A DNA stretch of 64,000 nt. Source: Hyphomicrobiales bacterium (GTDB lineage Bacteria > Pseudomonadota > Alphaproteobacteria > Rhizobiales > Beijerinckiaceae). Made by a program: the position numbers and the translations under genes. Of the stretch, positions 18,336-29,676 are shown in pieces. Position 1 is the first letter of the stretch. Every line of letters begins with the position of its first letter. Below the pieces are notes generated by a model. It was not told where the DNA came from, did no database searches, and saw only the letters and a program-made list of their open reading frames with translations. The stretch lies in contig CAKNFP010000001.1 in NCBI GenBank assembly GCA_930633525.1, positions 1,714,001-1,778,000 on the forward strand, written 5' to 3'.

Positions 18336-19619
18336 ATGAGCGCAGAACCCGGGTCGGATTCGACGCGTCCCTTCGCTGTTTTCGAGTGGATGCTGGCATC
18401 GCGTTATCTCAGGGCAAGGCGGCGTGAGGGGTTTATCTCCGTCATCGCCGGCTTCTCTTTTCTAGGCATCATGCTGGGCGTGGCGACCTTGATCGTCGTC
18501 ATGTCCGTGATGAACGGCTTCCGCGAGGAGCTCCTCAGCAAGATTGTCGGCGTGAACGGCCATATCTTCGTCCAGCCGATCGAGCAGCCGCTGACTGACT
18601 ATGCCGCTGTTGCGCAGCGCATCGCCGGTGTCGAGGGGGTGACGCTCGCCGTGCCTCTCGTCGAAGGTCAGGCGCTCGCTTCCGCTTCCCAAAGTGGCAA
18701 CAATGGCGGCGCGCTCGTGCGGGGCGTACGCGAGCAGGACATCACGCGCATCCCCTTCATCGCCAATACCATCCGCGAGGGCACCCTTGCCGGTTTCGAT
18801 GAGAAGGGCGGCATCGCGATTGGCCGCCGGCTTGCGGAATTTCTCGGCGTCAGGACGGGTGACACCGTCACCATTATCTCGCCGCGTGGTTCGGCGACGC
18901 CCATGGGGGTGGCGCCGCGCATCAAGGCCTACCCCGTGGTGGCGGTCTTCGAGATCGGCATGTCGGAGTTCGACGGATCCTTCGTCTATATGCCGATGCA
19001 GGAGGCGCAGGCCTTCTTCAATCGTGACGGCGACGTGAGTCTCATAGAGGTCTTCCTGCGCAACGCTGACGATGTCGACGCGGCGCGTGACCGGATCGAC
19101 GCGGCGGCCGGGCGTCCGATCATGATGAGCGATTGGCGCCAGCGCAACCGCACGTTCTTCTCGGCGCTCGAGGTCGAGCGCAATGTCATGTTCCTCATCC
19201 TCACGCTCATCGTGCTGGTGGCGGCGCTCAACATCATCTCCGGCCTCATCATGCTGGTGAAGGACAAGAGCGAGGACATCGCCATCCTGCGGACGATGGG
19301 GGCGACGCGCGGCGCCGTCATGCGGGTCTTCCTGATAACCGGCGCCTCGATCGGCATCGTGGGCACGATCGCGGGCTTTTTCCTCGGCCTGCTCATCACG
19401 CTCAACGTGGAGCGGATCCGGGCTTTCATGTCCTGGCTCACCAACACCAACCTCTTCCCCGCGGAGCTCTACTTCCTCAGCCGCCTGCCGGCCGTGATCG
19501 AGCCCGGCGAGGTCGTTACGGTGGTGACGATGGCGATCGTGCTGTCACTCATTGCCACGCTCTATCCAAGCTGGCGGGCCGCGCGGCTCGATCCTGTCGA
19601 AGCCTTGCGTTACGGGTGA
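18336..19619 (+). CDS. lolC: Lipoprotein-releasing ABC transporter permease LolC/LolE
   Basis: Inner-membrane permease that extracts lipoproteins from the membrane and hands them to LolA. 427 residues from the ATG at 18336; a GTG 33 bases upstream is a possible alternative. One membrane segment near the N-terminus ([22 protein letters not shown] written in part), a large periplasmic MacB-like domain (about 55-265), then three more segments ([19 protein letters not shown] onward) with the FtsX-type [15 protein letters not shown]. It sits between proS and lolD, the usual alphaproteobacterial order. Confidence 0.93.
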   Translation: MSAEPGSDSTRPFAVFEWMLASRYLRARRREGFISVIAGFSFLGIMLGVATLIVVMSVMNGFREELLSKIVGVNGHIFVQPIEQPLTDYAAVAQRIAGVEGVTLAVPLVEGQALASASQSGNNGGALVRGVREQDITRIPFIANTIREGTLAGFDEKGGIAIGRRLAEFLGVRTGDTVTIISPRGSATPMGVAPRIKAYPVVAVFEIGMSEFDGSFVYMPMQEAQAFFNRDGDVSLIEVFLRNADDVDAARDRIDAAAGRPIMMSDWRQRNRTFFSALEVERNVMFLILTLIVLVAALNIISGLIMLVKDKSEDIAILRTMGATRGAVMRVFLITGASIGIVGTIAGFFLGLLITLNVERIRAFMSWLTNTNLFPAELYFLSRLPAVIEPGEVVTVVTMAIVLSLIATLYPSWRAARLDPVEALRYG

Positions 19620-19623
19620 ATGG

Positions 19624-20322
19624 ATGAGTACTGCTGCGCCTCCGCCTCCCGCCCTGTTCCTGTCCCGCGTGGAGCGGCGTTACATCCAAGGATCGGCGAC
19701 GCTCGATATTCTGCGCGGCGCTGATTTCGCGGTCTGGCCGGGCGAGATCGTGGCATTGGTCGCTCCTTCCGGTACGGGCAAGTCCACGCTCCTCCACGTC
19801 GCGGGCTTGCTTGAACGGCCGGATGCCGGCGAGGTCTACATCGGCGCCAAGCCGACCGTGGAGTTGGATGATAGCGAGCGCACGCGGCTCAGGCGCGTCG
19901 ATATCGGTTTCGTCTATCAGTTCCACCACCTCCTGCCGGAGTTCTCGGCCCTCGAGAACGTCGTGCTGCCGCAGCTCATCCGCGGACTCGACCGCAAGGT
20001 GGCGGAGCAGCGTGCCACCGATCTCCTTACCTTTCTCGGAATCGGACAGCGCCTGAAGCATCGTCCGGCCGAACTATCCGGCGGGGAACAGCAACGTGTC
20101 GCGATCGCGCGCGCCGTGGCGAACGGCCCGCGTGTCCTCCTGGCCGATGAGCCGACGGGCAATCTCGACCCCAGCACCGCCGATCACGTCTTCCACACGT
20201 TGATTGCCCTGGTGCGCGCGTCGCGCGTCGGCGCCGTCATAGCGACGCATAATCTCGACCTCGCCCGGCGGATGGATCGTCGGGTCACGATCCATGACGG
20301 CCTTGTCGTGCAGATGGATTGA
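19624..20322 (+). CDS. lolD: Lipoprotein-releasing ABC transporter ATPase
   Basis: ATPase partner of LolC, four bases downstream of it. 232 residues from the ATG at 19624. Walker [16 protein letters not shown] near residue 45 (alanine where most members have glycine), Q-loop [16 protein letters not shown], signature [14 protein letters not shown] near 150, Walker [14 protein letters not shown], and the switch histidine in [12 protein letters not shown]. In many relatives dnaE follows; here it does not. Confidence 0.94.
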   Translation: MSTAAPPPPALFLSRVERRYIQGSATLDILRGADFAVWPGEIVALVAPSGTGKSTLLHVAGLLERPDAGEVYIGAKPTVELDDSERTRLRRVDIGFVYQFHHLLPEFSALENVVLPQLIRGLDRKVAEQRATDLLTFLGIGQRLKHRPAELSGGEQQRVAIARAVANGPRVLLADEPTGNLDPSTADHVFHTLIALVRASRVGAVIATHNLDLARRMDRRVTIHDGLVVQMD

Positions 20323-20731
20323 ACGCTACGGCGTCCAGAGAATACACTGGTGGATGTCATCCAGCGTTGCGCGACCCGTCAATGCCATTTCTTCTCGTAA
20401 TTGGGTAACGGGGCGGCGTACGAGTGGCTCGCGTAGGATCAGATCGTTCGATCGGATCGGCAAAGCCTGCGTTGCCAGGGAAAGTGGAGACGCCGAGGGA
20501 TATTTGATCCAGGCGAAGGGGAGGCGTATCATCTGTCTAATCGTCGCTGTGGTGAGACGGAGCCTCGCTCCCCGGCGTCGGACGTTCAGGCAAGAGCGCC
20601 CGCTCGCCAGATCGAGGCTGCACTGATCGGACAGGCACGAAGGCCATTCTTGAGCCGGCCGTCAGGCCTGAGATCGATTTCACCGTTTCGCTCCAGCGGC
20701 CCTGCGGACTGTTCGTTCGGGAGTGGGCGAG
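20323..20731. other. Gap after lolD without a supported gene
   Basis: About 400 bases. A leftward 68-codon frame at 20326-20532 ends LREEMALTGRATLDDIHQ and recalls the tail of DUF421 membrane proteins, but nothing upstream supports a whole gene. It may be a gene remnant. Confidence 0.3.
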
Positions 20732-21595
20732 ATGACGATACGTAATCCGGTCGAGTGGATGTGGTCTCAGTTGAACCAGACCGCGCAGGTGGCGGGTGGG
20801 TTTGGCAATGCCATCTATCACCCGGGAGATGCCGTCCGTGCGCGTCGGCTCCATGTGAACCGCATCGGTTTCAGCGATCTCCGCGAGGCTCTGCGTCGAG
20901 GATGGCAGGATTTCATCAGCTATCGCTCGGATGTGCTGTTCGTGGTCCTGATCTACCCGATTGCAGGCCTCGTATTGAGCCAGTTGGCGGTTGGCCGCTC
21001 GATGCTCCATCTCATCTTCCCGCTCGCTTCCGGCTTCGCTCTGCTTGGCCCGTTCGCCGCAACAGGGATCTACGAGGTTAGCCGGCGCCGCGAACTGGGA
21101 CAGCAAAGTTCCTGGTTCGAGGCCTTCAAGGTCTTTTCCTCACCGGCATTCGGCTCGGTCGCGATGCTCGGCTTCGTCATGATCTTGTTCTTCCTGCTCT
21201 GGCTGCTCGTCGCGATGGTCATCTACCATTTCACGCTCGGGCCGGCCTATCCCACCTCCATCGACCAGTTCATCGCTGATGTTCTCGGCACACCGGCTGG
21301 CTGGGCGCTCATCCTGATCGGGGGCGGGGTCGGCTTCCTCTTTGCGCTTGTGATTTTGATGACCGGTAGCATTTCCTTCCCACTCTTGATCGATAGGCAT
21401 GCCGGCATCGTCGCGGCCGTGGCGACATCCATACGCGCCTTCACGATCAATCCCGTGCCGATGCTGACCTGGGGGGCGATCGTCGCCGGTGCGCTCGTTA
21501 TCGGCACGGTGCCGCTTCTTGTGGGATTGATTGTCGTGATGCCGGTCCTCGGCCACGCCACGTGGCATCTTTACCGACGCCTCACGGCGCCGTGA
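20732..21595 (+). CDS. DUF2189 family integral membrane protein
   Basis: 287 residues. A soluble N-terminus of about 65 residues containing VNRIGFSDLREALRRGWQDF is followed by about six hydrophobic segments, among them VLFVVLIYPIAGLVLSQLAV and GSVAMLGFVMILFFLLWLLV, and the family phrases GPFAATGIYEVSRRRELG and SFPLLIDRHAGIVAAVATS. This matches DUF2189, often annotated as cytochrome c oxidase subunit I-like without evidence. Function unknown; a single transcription unit by position. Confidence 0.85.
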   Translation: MTIRNPVEWMWSQLNQTAQVAGGFGNAIYHPGDAVRARRLHVNRIGFSDLREALRRGWQDFISYRSDVLFVVLIYPIAGLVLSQLAVGRSMLHLIFPLASGFALLGPFAATGIYEVSRRRELGQQSSWFEAFKVFSSPAFGSVAMLGFVMILFFLLWLLVAMVIYHFTLGPAYPTSIDQFIADVLGTPAGWALILIGGGVGFLFALVILMTGSISFPLLIDRHAGIVAAVATSIRAFTINPVPMLTWGAIVAGALVIGTVPLLVGLIVVMPVLGHATWHLYRRLTAP

Positions 21596-21792
21596 ATGAT
21601 CACGTGAGGGCGAAGGCGGCATCCCGACGGGATGCGGTTAGCTTTTGGGTAACTATGATAAGGCGAAGAAGCGCCTTTTCGGTCCTATATGCGTCCATAG
21701 CCCGACTTCTCTCTCTGGTTGCAATTTATCATGCGGAACAACCATTTCTCCGGCTCGTTCTGCTGATGCAATTGTGCACAGGAGTTGTTGCT

Positions 21793-22245
21793 ATGAAGTC
21801 ATTTCTTATTATGGGTGTTGCCGCTGGCCTCATGGCTGGCATCGCCGGGGCGTCCGCCCAAACATACGTGACCACGGCCCCGGTCGTGGCCACGACGCCT
21901 GCTGTTGCCGTCACAGGCTTCGGGACCACCCTCGTCGAGGGCGTTCTTCCCACCGTCGCCAGTGGCATCAAGGTCTTGCCGGGCAGCATTGTGCCGACTT
22001 ATGTCCCGCTGACCCATACCGTCAGCGCCATTCCGGCGACTGGCTATGTGGCCTTTGCCCCCGGTATCGGGCATCTCGAATGGATGCCGACGGGTACGGG
22101 CTTCATGCGCCTCGGGGTGCGTGGGTGGAGCAGCCACGTGATCATGCCGGCCCTCGCGAGCTATTCCTATTTCATCTCGCCTGACCGGAAGATGGTTTTT
22201 GTGAACCCGCTGACCCGTCAGGTCTTGCGTATCGTCACGCTCTGA
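21793..22245 (+). CDS. Small secreted hypothetical protein
   Basis: 150 residues with a clear signal peptide (MKSFLIMGVAAGLMAGIAG, cleavage probably after ASA before QTYVTT). A GGAG lies eight bases before the ATG at 21793; an open frame continues upstream but codes nothing protein-like. The mature part is rich in Val, Thr and Pro (TTAPVVATTPAVAVTGFG) and ends SPDRKMVFVNPLTRQVLRIV. I do not recognise a family; it resembles small exported proteins with a short beta-rich C-terminus. Confidence 0.7.
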   Translation: MKSFLIMGVAAGLMAGIAGASAQTYVTTAPVVATTPAVAVTGFGTTLVEGVLPTVASGIKVLPGSIVPTYVPLTHTVSAIPATGYVAFAPGIGHLEWMPTGTGFMRLGVRGWSSHVIMPALASYSYFISPDRKMVFVNPLTRQVLRIVTL

Positions 22246-22328
22246 CCAGCGAGAGAGGCCTTCGCCTGCCGCGTCACGCTCAGGCAGTGACAGAACCAGC
22301 GACGGGCCCCACGAATCAAAACGGCGCG

Positions 22329-22342
22329 CCCCCCCCCCCCCC
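22329..22342. repeat. Homopolymer tract of 14 C
   Basis: Fourteen uninterrupted C on the plus strand, 20 bases beyond the stop of the small leftward membrane protein gene. Such tracts slip during replication and are also a sequencing-error hotspot. Confidence 0.9.
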
Positions 22343-22361
22343 GCCGTTCTTACGAAAACGA

Positions 22362-22490
22362 TCAGAAATGGCTGAACATAAACACGCCGATCAAGACGAA
22401 TGAGACCAGGATCGTGGTGATGAAAAGGCTTACCGGCATGCCGGATTCTTCGGGCGTGCCGACCGAGCCATGGGGATCTGAGGTGGCCAT
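22362..22490 (-). CDS. Single-span membrane small protein, 42 residues
   Basis: From the ATG at 22490 the frame reads MATSDPHGSVGTPEESG, then a hydrophobic helix PVSLFITTILVSFVLIGVFM, ending FSHF and TGA. A GGAG lies five bases before the start. The polar N-terminus plus one membrane helix looks like a genuine small membrane protein, perhaps an accessory subunit of a membrane complex, but I do not recognise the family and no neighbour points to a partner. Confidence 0.7.
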   Translation of the reverse strand: MATSDPHGSVGTPEESGMPVSLFITTILVSFVLIGVFMFSHF

Positions 22491-22698
22491 GAGGTCTCCA
22501 TATAGAAATGACGGCAGGCGCCGTAAGGATTTTCAAGGCGCACTATGGCGAAGGCCGGCCGTCTCGGCAATCGCCAAGATCGGTAACGAACGGAATGCTC
22601 GCTACGATTGGACTTCGTCGGCGGGAAAGATGTCGCTCAGCATGACCAGCGCCGCAGGAGGTTCCGCTCCGCACAGTGCCAATGCTCCCCATGGCAGA

Positions 22699-22725
22699 CC
22701 GCCCGCGCTTGTCAGGCGCGGGCGG
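22699..22725. terminator. GC hairpin after the porin gene
   Basis: Perfect stem CCGCCCGCGC / GCGCGGGCGG with a seven-base loop, 32 bases beyond the porin stop. There is no T-run on the minus strand, so termination efficiency is uncertain. Confidence 0.5.
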
Positions 22726-22756
22726 CTGTAGCTGGCTTTTCGCGGAAAGGCTCCAG

Positions 22757-23662
22757 TCAGAACCGGTAGTTCATCCCGGCGCGGATCATCTGGACGGCGG
22801 ATGAATTGCGGGCGCCGAAAGCAACGCCTGGGGTTGCAGGATCGAGGGTTGCCGCGGCGACGTTGCGCCCTCTCATTTGCACGTGAAGGAATTCCCCCTT
22901 CACGGTGATCTCGTCCGTGACGGCGTATTCGGCACCCGCTCCAAGAGCCCAGCCGTAACGGTACCCTGACCCGCTTTTTCCCACCGCGCCGAAGAGGCCG
23001 GCGGTGGGTGCAGGTGCCGCGGCGGCGGTCTCGGCCATGGCCGGATCGACGGCAGGGTCGGCAACTGGCGCAACACTGGCTCCGGTCACGGAGAGAAAGC
23101 CCTGTGAGCGTTGGCTGGCGCGGGCAACAGCGAGGCCGCCGGTACCATAGACCATGAACCGGTCGGCGACCGCCCAGCCGACGCGCGGGCGCAACGTCGC
23201 CATCCAATGCAGCGACTGACTGCTGCGTACCGCCGCGTCGACCGTTTCCCCGATTTCCCCATTGACCAGGCGGGCAGAGGCCAGCGCGCCGTGTCGCATC
23301 CTGAGGGCGTTGAAATCAGCTTCGATGCCCAGCACGATCGAGCCAATCTGATAGTTGTAGCCAACTTGCGCGCCGCCGGTGAAGCTGCCGCGCTCGCGCC
23401 GTGCCGCACCAAGCCCGGTCACGAATGCAGGATCTGCGGCTATCGCGTCCTGCCGCCCGGCCCAGCCGACTTTCGTGCGCAGCCGTCCCATGGCATAGCC
23501 CGCATTCACGCCCGCATAGGGGCCGGTCCATGTGAAGACAGGCGGGATGGGCACGGGTGGCGGGGGCGCGCGGTATTTCGCAAGATCTGCCGCCGACGCA
23601 TTCGCCGGGACCCCGATTATGCCCAGGAGTGCCAACCCTATCGTGAAATGCCTTATATGCAT
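22757..23662 (-). CDS. Outer-membrane beta-barrel protein, Omp25/31 porin-like
   Basis: 301 residues from the ATG at 23662, preceded by GCGAGA eight bases upstream. Signal peptide HFTIGLALLGIIGVPANASA, then AADLAKYRAPPPPVPIPP, FTWTGPYAGVNAGYAMG, GGAQVGYNYQIGSIVLGIEA, alternating strands, and the barrel end VQMIRAGMNYRF with C-terminal Phe. This is the typical Hyphomicrobiales small surface barrel. The stretch of about 40 residues rich in Ala and Pro around residue 200 (PAVDPAMAETAAAAPAPTAG) is longer than usual and probably a surface loop. Confidence 0.88.
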   Translation of the reverse strand: MHIRHFTIGLALLGIIGVPANASAADLAKYRAPPPPVPIPPVFTWTGPYAGVNAGYAMGRLRTKVGWAGRQDAIAADPAFVTGLGAARRERGSFTGGAQVGYNYQIGSIVLGIEADFNALRMRHGALASARLVNGEIGETVDAAVRSSQSLHWMATLRPRVGWAVADRFMVYGTGGLAVARASQRSQGFLSVTGASVAPVADPAVDPAMAETAAAAPAPTAGLFGAVGKSGSGYRYGWALGAGAEYAVTDEITVKGEFLHVQMRGRNVAAATLDPATPGVAFGARNSSAVQMIRAGMNYRF

Positions 23663-24082
23663 TGTATTTCTCGCAATTGTATTAAAATTAACGAACAATG
23701 AAGCGTTGAATGATAATAATTATCCTCTCAACGCAAAGTATCGAGCGCATGGATGAGGTGATCATTGCAATCAATGCGCGGATAGGAGGTGGTTGCGTCG
23801 CTGTATTGGCCTTATTATGCGTTTTTCGCCTTATAGTTTATGAATTACTACCGTTTTTTCTCCATCGAAGTGCGTTCGGATGGCGTATTTTTAGGTCTGA
23901 GCATTGCGGTTTGTTTCAGGGCAACTGTAGACATGCGCCCATAGGCGGCGCCGGTGTGGCATCCCATGGGTTAGCGCTTGGCATTGCATGCGTTGCACTG
24001 CTACTCTGGCGGGGAATGAGAGCGTGGCGAGGCAGCTGGTCCTCGGCCGCATGCCGCGCAAGGATTTACGGCCGTGGTGGTC
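23663..24082. other. Porin upstream region, AT-rich, no supported gene
   Basis: 420 bases. The first 100 bases are strongly AT-rich (AATGATAATAATTATCC) and should contain the porin promoter. A rightward frame from 23710 has a hydrophobic patch but loses protein character after 60 codons, so I do not call it. Confidence 0.4.
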
Positions 24083-25198
24083 ATGGATGATGCGGGCGCT
24101 GACAGCATTGCTGTTCTGGCGCTACAGGGCGACGCTGTGGGGGAACTTCCCCGACAGGTCAGGAAGCCGCGTCGGCGCGGCCGCCGCCGGCGCTGGCGCC
24201 GCAGCGGGGTGAGGGCGGCTACCTATGCCGCACTTGATCTGGGAACCAATAATTGCCGGCTGCTGGTCGCGGAGCCGACCTACAGGGGCTTTCGCGTGGT
24301 CGACGCGTTCTCACGCATCGTACGCTTGGGGGAGGGCTTGGCGCGCGAGAACCAGCTCGGCGAACCGGCGATCGCCCGTGCCATCGAAGCCCTCAAGGTT
24401 TGCCGCTCGAAGATCGATGCCAATGGCGTAGTGCGCGCGCGCCTCATTGCCACGGAAGCCTGCCGGGCGGCCGTGAATGGCGGGCTGTTCATCGAGCGGG
24501 TTGAGCGCGAGACGGGCCTCGCCCTGGAAGTGGTCGATCGGCAGACAGAGGCCTATCTCGCCGTGACGGGCTGCGCCAATCTTGCCGACCCCGAGGCCGA
24601 TGCCGTGATCGTGTTCGATATCGGTGGCGGGTCCACGGAGATCATCTGGCTCGAGGGCGCGGACCTGTCCGGCCGAAGAGAGACGGATGAGCGCGTGCGC
24701 GCCTGGGAATCCATGCCCACCGGCGTCGTGACGCTTGCCGAACAGCACGGCGGCGCGGATGTCACCCGCGAATCCTTTGAGGCCATGGTCTCCCACGTGT
24801 CGCGCCTCGTCGCCGGATTCGCGGAGCGCGCCGGTATCGCGTCCTCCAAACGCGGCTTTCATCTGCTTGGGACATCGGGGACCGTGACGACCATCGCGGG
24901 CGTCCATCTCGCCCTGCCACGCTACGATCGCCGGCGTGTGGACGGATTGTGGATGGCTGACCACGAGGTCTCCAACGTCATCGATCACCTGCTCGAAACC
25001 GGCTACGAGGAGCGGATGGCCAATCCTTGCATCGGCAGCGAGCGGGCCGATCTTGTGCTGGCGGGCTGCGCGATCCTCGAGGCCATCCGTCGTGCTTTTC
25101 CGAGCGAACGTCTCAGGATTGCCGACAGGGGCTTGCGCGAGGGCATCCTCATGACGCTTATGCGCGAGGATGGTGTTTGGCGTGGTGGATGGGGCTGA
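24083..25198 (+). CDS. Exopolyphosphatase / pppGpp phosphohydrolase family protein
   Basis: Ppx/GppA member of 371 residues with an actin-like fold. ATPase-type phosphate loop [18 protein letters not shown] near residue 50, the second glycine loop [18 protein letters not shown] near 175, and [13 protein letters not shown] near 275. The N-terminal 45 residues are Arg-rich and low in complexity, as in many alphaproteobacterial members, so the start at 24083 is uncertain. It hydrolyses inorganic polyphosphate or pppGpp in known cases; which one cannot be told here. Its stop overlaps the rlmE start (TGATG). Confidence 0.88.
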   Translation: MDDAGADSIAVLALQGDAVGELPRQVRKPRRRGRRRRWRRSGVRAATYAALDLGTNNCRLLVAEPTYRGFRVVDAFSRIVRLGEGLARENQLGEPAIARAIEALKVCRSKIDANGVVRARLIATEACRAAVNGGLFIERVERETGLALEVVDRQTEAYLAVTGCANLADPEADAVIVFDIGGGSTEIIWLEGADLSGRRETDERVRAWESMPTGVVTLAEQHGGADVTRESFEAMVSHVSRLVAGFAERAGIASSKRGFHLLGTSGTVTTIAGVHLALPRYDRRRVDGLWMADHEVSNVIDHLLETGYEERMANPCIGSERADLVLAGCAILEAIRRAFPSERLRIADRGLREGILMTLMREDGVWRGGWG

Positions 25199-25929
25199 TG
25201 AAATCTAAGGGTTCTGGTGATGCGCCCCGCACACTCAAGGTGCGCGTCAAGACGGCGGGCAAGCGGACACTCGCCTCCCAGAAGTGGCTCGCTCGCCAGT
25301 TGAACGACCCCTATGTCGCACGCGCGAAACGCGAGGGCTATCGCTCGCGCGCCGCCTTCAAGCTCATCGAGATGGATGAGAAGTTCCATTTTCTCAAGCG
25401 CGGCCAGCGTATCGTCGACCTCGGGGCCGCACCCGGCGGCTGGTCCCAGGTCGCGGCGGCGAAGGTTGGGATCAAGGGCGACGGGGAAGGGCCGGGGCGT
25501 GTGGTCGGTATCGATCTCCTGCCGATCGATCCGCTACCGGGCATTGATTTCATAGAGCTCGATTTCCTAGCCGACGAAGCACCCGATCGCCTGATCGCCC
25601 TGTTGGGCGGGCCGGCGGATATCGTCATGTCCGACATGGCCGCCAACGCCACCGGCCATAAGAAGACTGATCATCTGAAGATCATGGGCCTCGCCGAAAC
25701 AGCGGCTGAATTCGCGCGTGAGATCCTGGCGCCGGGCGGCGTCTTCGTAGCGAAGGTGTTGCAGGGCGGCACTGAGAATGCGCTCCTGGCGGATCTGAAA
25801 CGCGACTTCCGCGATGTGCGGCATGTCAAGCCAGCGGCGAGCCGCTCCGATTCCTCTGAGCTTTATGTGCTGGCCATGGGGTTCAGAGGCCGCGGCGCTT
25901 CCGGCACCGAGGAAGCCGAGAGCCCGTAG
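25198..25929 (+). CDS. rlmE: 23S rRNA 2'-O-methyltransferase RlmE (FtsJ family)
   Basis: 243 residues. FtsJ methylates the ribose of U2552 in 23S rRNA. SAM-binding loop [18 protein letters not shown], and the catalytic K-D-K-E set is visible: Lys in [16 protein letters not shown], Asp in [19 protein letters not shown], Lys in [11 protein letters not shown], Glu in [11 protein letters not shown]. An N-terminal basic extension is normal for the alphaproteobacterial form. Coupled to ppx, a common pairing in this group. Confidence 0.94.
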   Translation: MKSKGSGDAPRTLKVRVKTAGKRTLASQKWLARQLNDPYVARAKREGYRSRAAFKLIEMDEKFHFLKRGQRIVDLGAAPGGWSQVAAAKVGIKGDGEGPGRVVGIDLLPIDPLPGIDFIELDFLADEAPDRLIALLGGPADIVMSDMAANATGHKKTDHLKIMGLAETAAEFAREILAPGGVFVAKVLQGGTENALLADLKRDFRDVRHVKPAASRSDSSELYVLAMGFRGRGASGTEEAESP

Positions 25930-25948
25930 TAGCAGCCACCCAACACGC

Positions 25949-27385
25949 TCATTCCGCCGGCTGACGCTGTTCCTCGATGCTGCCCGCTGTCGCCTTGCGG
26001 GGATCCACATGGCCTGAGACCTCGGCGCCGGCATGGGGGCTAAGGCGGAGCAGCACGAAGAGCGAACTCGCCGAGATCAGCGCGACGGTGAGAAAGGCGG
26101 GCCAGAAATCGCTGGCGACGATGCCTGTCGCGGGGTGGCGGCTGCTGACCATCTCCAGCACGAAGGCGCCGATCGCCACGCCGCAGCTGAGCGAGAGCTG
26201 CTGGGCGACGCTGGAGAAGCTCGTCGCAAGGCTCATGCTGCGTTTGGAGACATCCGAAAACATCAGCGCGTTAAGCCCTGTGAACTGTAGAGAGCGGAAA
26301 CAGCCGCCTACGAGCAGCAAGCCCAGCATGAGCAGATAGGGCATGTCCGCGGTGAAAAAGCCCTGAATGACGAGAAAGATCGAGCCTATGACCGCGTTCA
26401 CGGTCATGACGCGCCGGAAGCCGTAGCGCCGGAGAATCTGGGCCGCGAGCGTCTTCATGAAGAGTGCGCCGACGGCCGACGCGAAGGTGATCAGCCCGGA
26501 ATGAAGCGGGTCGAGCCCGAAGCCGAGTTGCAGCATCAGCGGCAGGAGGAATGGAATGGCACCGATGCCGATACGGAACAAGAAGCCGGCGAGGACGCCG
26601 ATGCGGAAGGTCGGAATACTGAGAAGCGCGAAGTCGAGCACCGGATGGGGCGTGCGCTTGGCGTGCCAGACATAGCTTGCGATGGCGAGCGCGCCGATGA
26701 TCGTGGCCCCCGCTGAAATGACCGGCGACACGAGATGGCGTCCGCCGGTGGCGAGGCCGAACATCACGAGGGACAGCCCGACCGCCGAGAGCAGGGCGCC
26801 CGTGACATCAAGCGGCGGCACATCCTCCTCGCGGATGTTCTCGAAGAACGCGGTCGCGAGGAGAATGCCGGCGATCCCGATGGGGATGTTGATGAAGAAG
26901 ATCCACTGCCAGTGGAAATAGGTGGTGATGAAGCCGCCGAGCGGCGGCCCGAACACGGGCCCCAGCATCGCCGGAATCGACAGATAGGCGAGAGCCTGAA
27001 CCATCTGGTTGCGCGGCACGCTGCGCAGCAGCACGAGCCGGCCGACCGGCACCATCATCGCGCCGCCCATGCCCTGGAAGAAGCGGGCGAGGACGAATGT
27101 TTCGAGCGAATGCGAGAAGGCGCAGCCGATCGATCCCAGCATGAAGACCGCCATGGCGAGGCGAAAGATCGTCTTGGCGCCGAAACGGTCCGCCATCCAG
27201 CCGCTGATAGGAATGAAGACGGCGAGGCTGACGAGATAGGACGTGAGCGCGAGCTTGAGCGCAATCGGATCCTCACCCAGATCAAGGGCGATCGCCGGCA
27301 GGGATGTGGCGATCACCGTCGAGTCCGTGTTCTCCATGAAGAGCGCACAGGCGACGATGAGAGGGACGAGCATCGGACGGGCCAT
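25949..27385 (-). CDS. MFS drug exporter, DHA2 (EmrB/QacA) family
   Basis: 478 residues from the ATG at 27385, with GAGG five bases upstream; an earlier in-frame start would add 39 unlikely residues. About 14 membrane segments. Family motifs: motif A GWMADRFGAKTIFRLAMAVF, motif C-like AMLGPVFGPPLGGFI, and the first-helix phrase ENTDSTVIATSLPAIALDL. Proton-driven export of toxic compounds is the expected role; the substrate is unknown. It is transcribed away from guaB and has no regulator beside it. Confidence 0.88.
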   Translation of the reverse strand: MARPMLVPLIVACALFMENTDSTVIATSLPAIALDLGEDPIALKLALTSYLVSLAVFIPISGWMADRFGAKTIFRLAMAVFMLGSIGCAFSHSLETFVLARFFQGMGGAMMVPVGRLVLLRSVPRNQMVQALAYLSIPAMLGPVFGPPLGGFITTYFHWQWIFFINIPIGIAGILLATAFFENIREEDVPPLDVTGALLSAVGLSLVMFGLATGGRHLVSPVISAGATIIGALAIASYVWHAKRTPHPVLDFALLSIPTFRIGVLAGFLFRIGIGAIPFLLPLMLQLGFGLDPLHSGLITFASAVGALFMKTLAAQILRRYGFRRVMTVNAVIGSIFLVIQGFFTADMPYLLMLGLLLVGGCFRSLQFTGLNALMFSDVSKRSMSLATSFSSVAQQLSLSCGVAIGAFVLEMVSSRHPATGIVASDFWPAFLTVALISASSLFVLLRLSPHAGAEVSGHVDPRKATAGSIEEQRQPAE

Positions 27386-29234
<1,849 letters not shown>

Positions 29235-29237
29235 CCG

Positions 29238-29660
29238 ATGACCGTGCCGATGGTGTTGCTGCCGGTCTTCGTGCAGGTCGCGCTGGCGTTCGTTCTCCTG
29301 TTGTCGCTCGCGCCGATACGCGCGGCCGCCCTCAGGTCGGGCAAGGTCGATGTCGCGGCCGTCGCGCTCGACGACCGCCAGTGGCATGGGCGGGCCCAGC
29401 AGTTCGGCAATGCCTTCAAGAACCAGTTCGAGGTGCCGGTGCTGTTCTACGCACTGGTCGCCTTCGCGCTGATCACGCGCCAGACGGATTTTCTCTTCGT
29501 GGCGTTGTCATGGGTCTTCGTCGCGAGCCGGCTGGTGCATGCTTTCATCCACGTGACGTCCAACACCATCAGCATCCGTGGACCGGCCTTCGGCTTCGGC
29601 GTGCTGGTGCTGGCGGTGATGTGGATCATCTTCGCTATGCGGATTCTCGCGAGCGCGTGA
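29238..29660 (+). CDS. MAPEG family membrane protein
   Basis: 140 residues with four hydrophobic segments. The MAPEG phrases RAQQFGNAFKNQFEVPVLFY and ASRLVHAFIHVTSNTISIRG are visible. Eukaryotic relatives are microsomal glutathione transferases; the role of bacterial ones is mostly unknown. The four-base gap to guaB and 16-base gap to the methyltransferase gene suggest a shared transcript, as in many Hyphomicrobiales. Confidence 0.85.
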   Translation: MTVPMVLLPVFVQVALAFVLLLSLAPIRAAALRSGKVDVAAVALDDRQWHGRAQQFGNAFKNQFEVPVLFYALVAFALITRQTDFLFVALSWVFVASRLVHAFIHVTSNTISIRGPAFGFGVLVLAVMWIIFAMRILASA

Positions 29661-29676
29661 CGGCAGGATTTTTCGC

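Noticed and set aside
20326..20532. Leftward 68-codon frame with a DUF421-like tail
   Set aside because: Similarity is only to a short, variable segment, and the frame upstream reads as noise. Kept only as a note in the gap entry.
23710..24090. Rightward 126-codon frame with a hydrophobic segment
   Set aside because: Codon use is poor after about 60 codons and there is no ribosome site. It covers the porin promoter region and overlaps the start of ppx.
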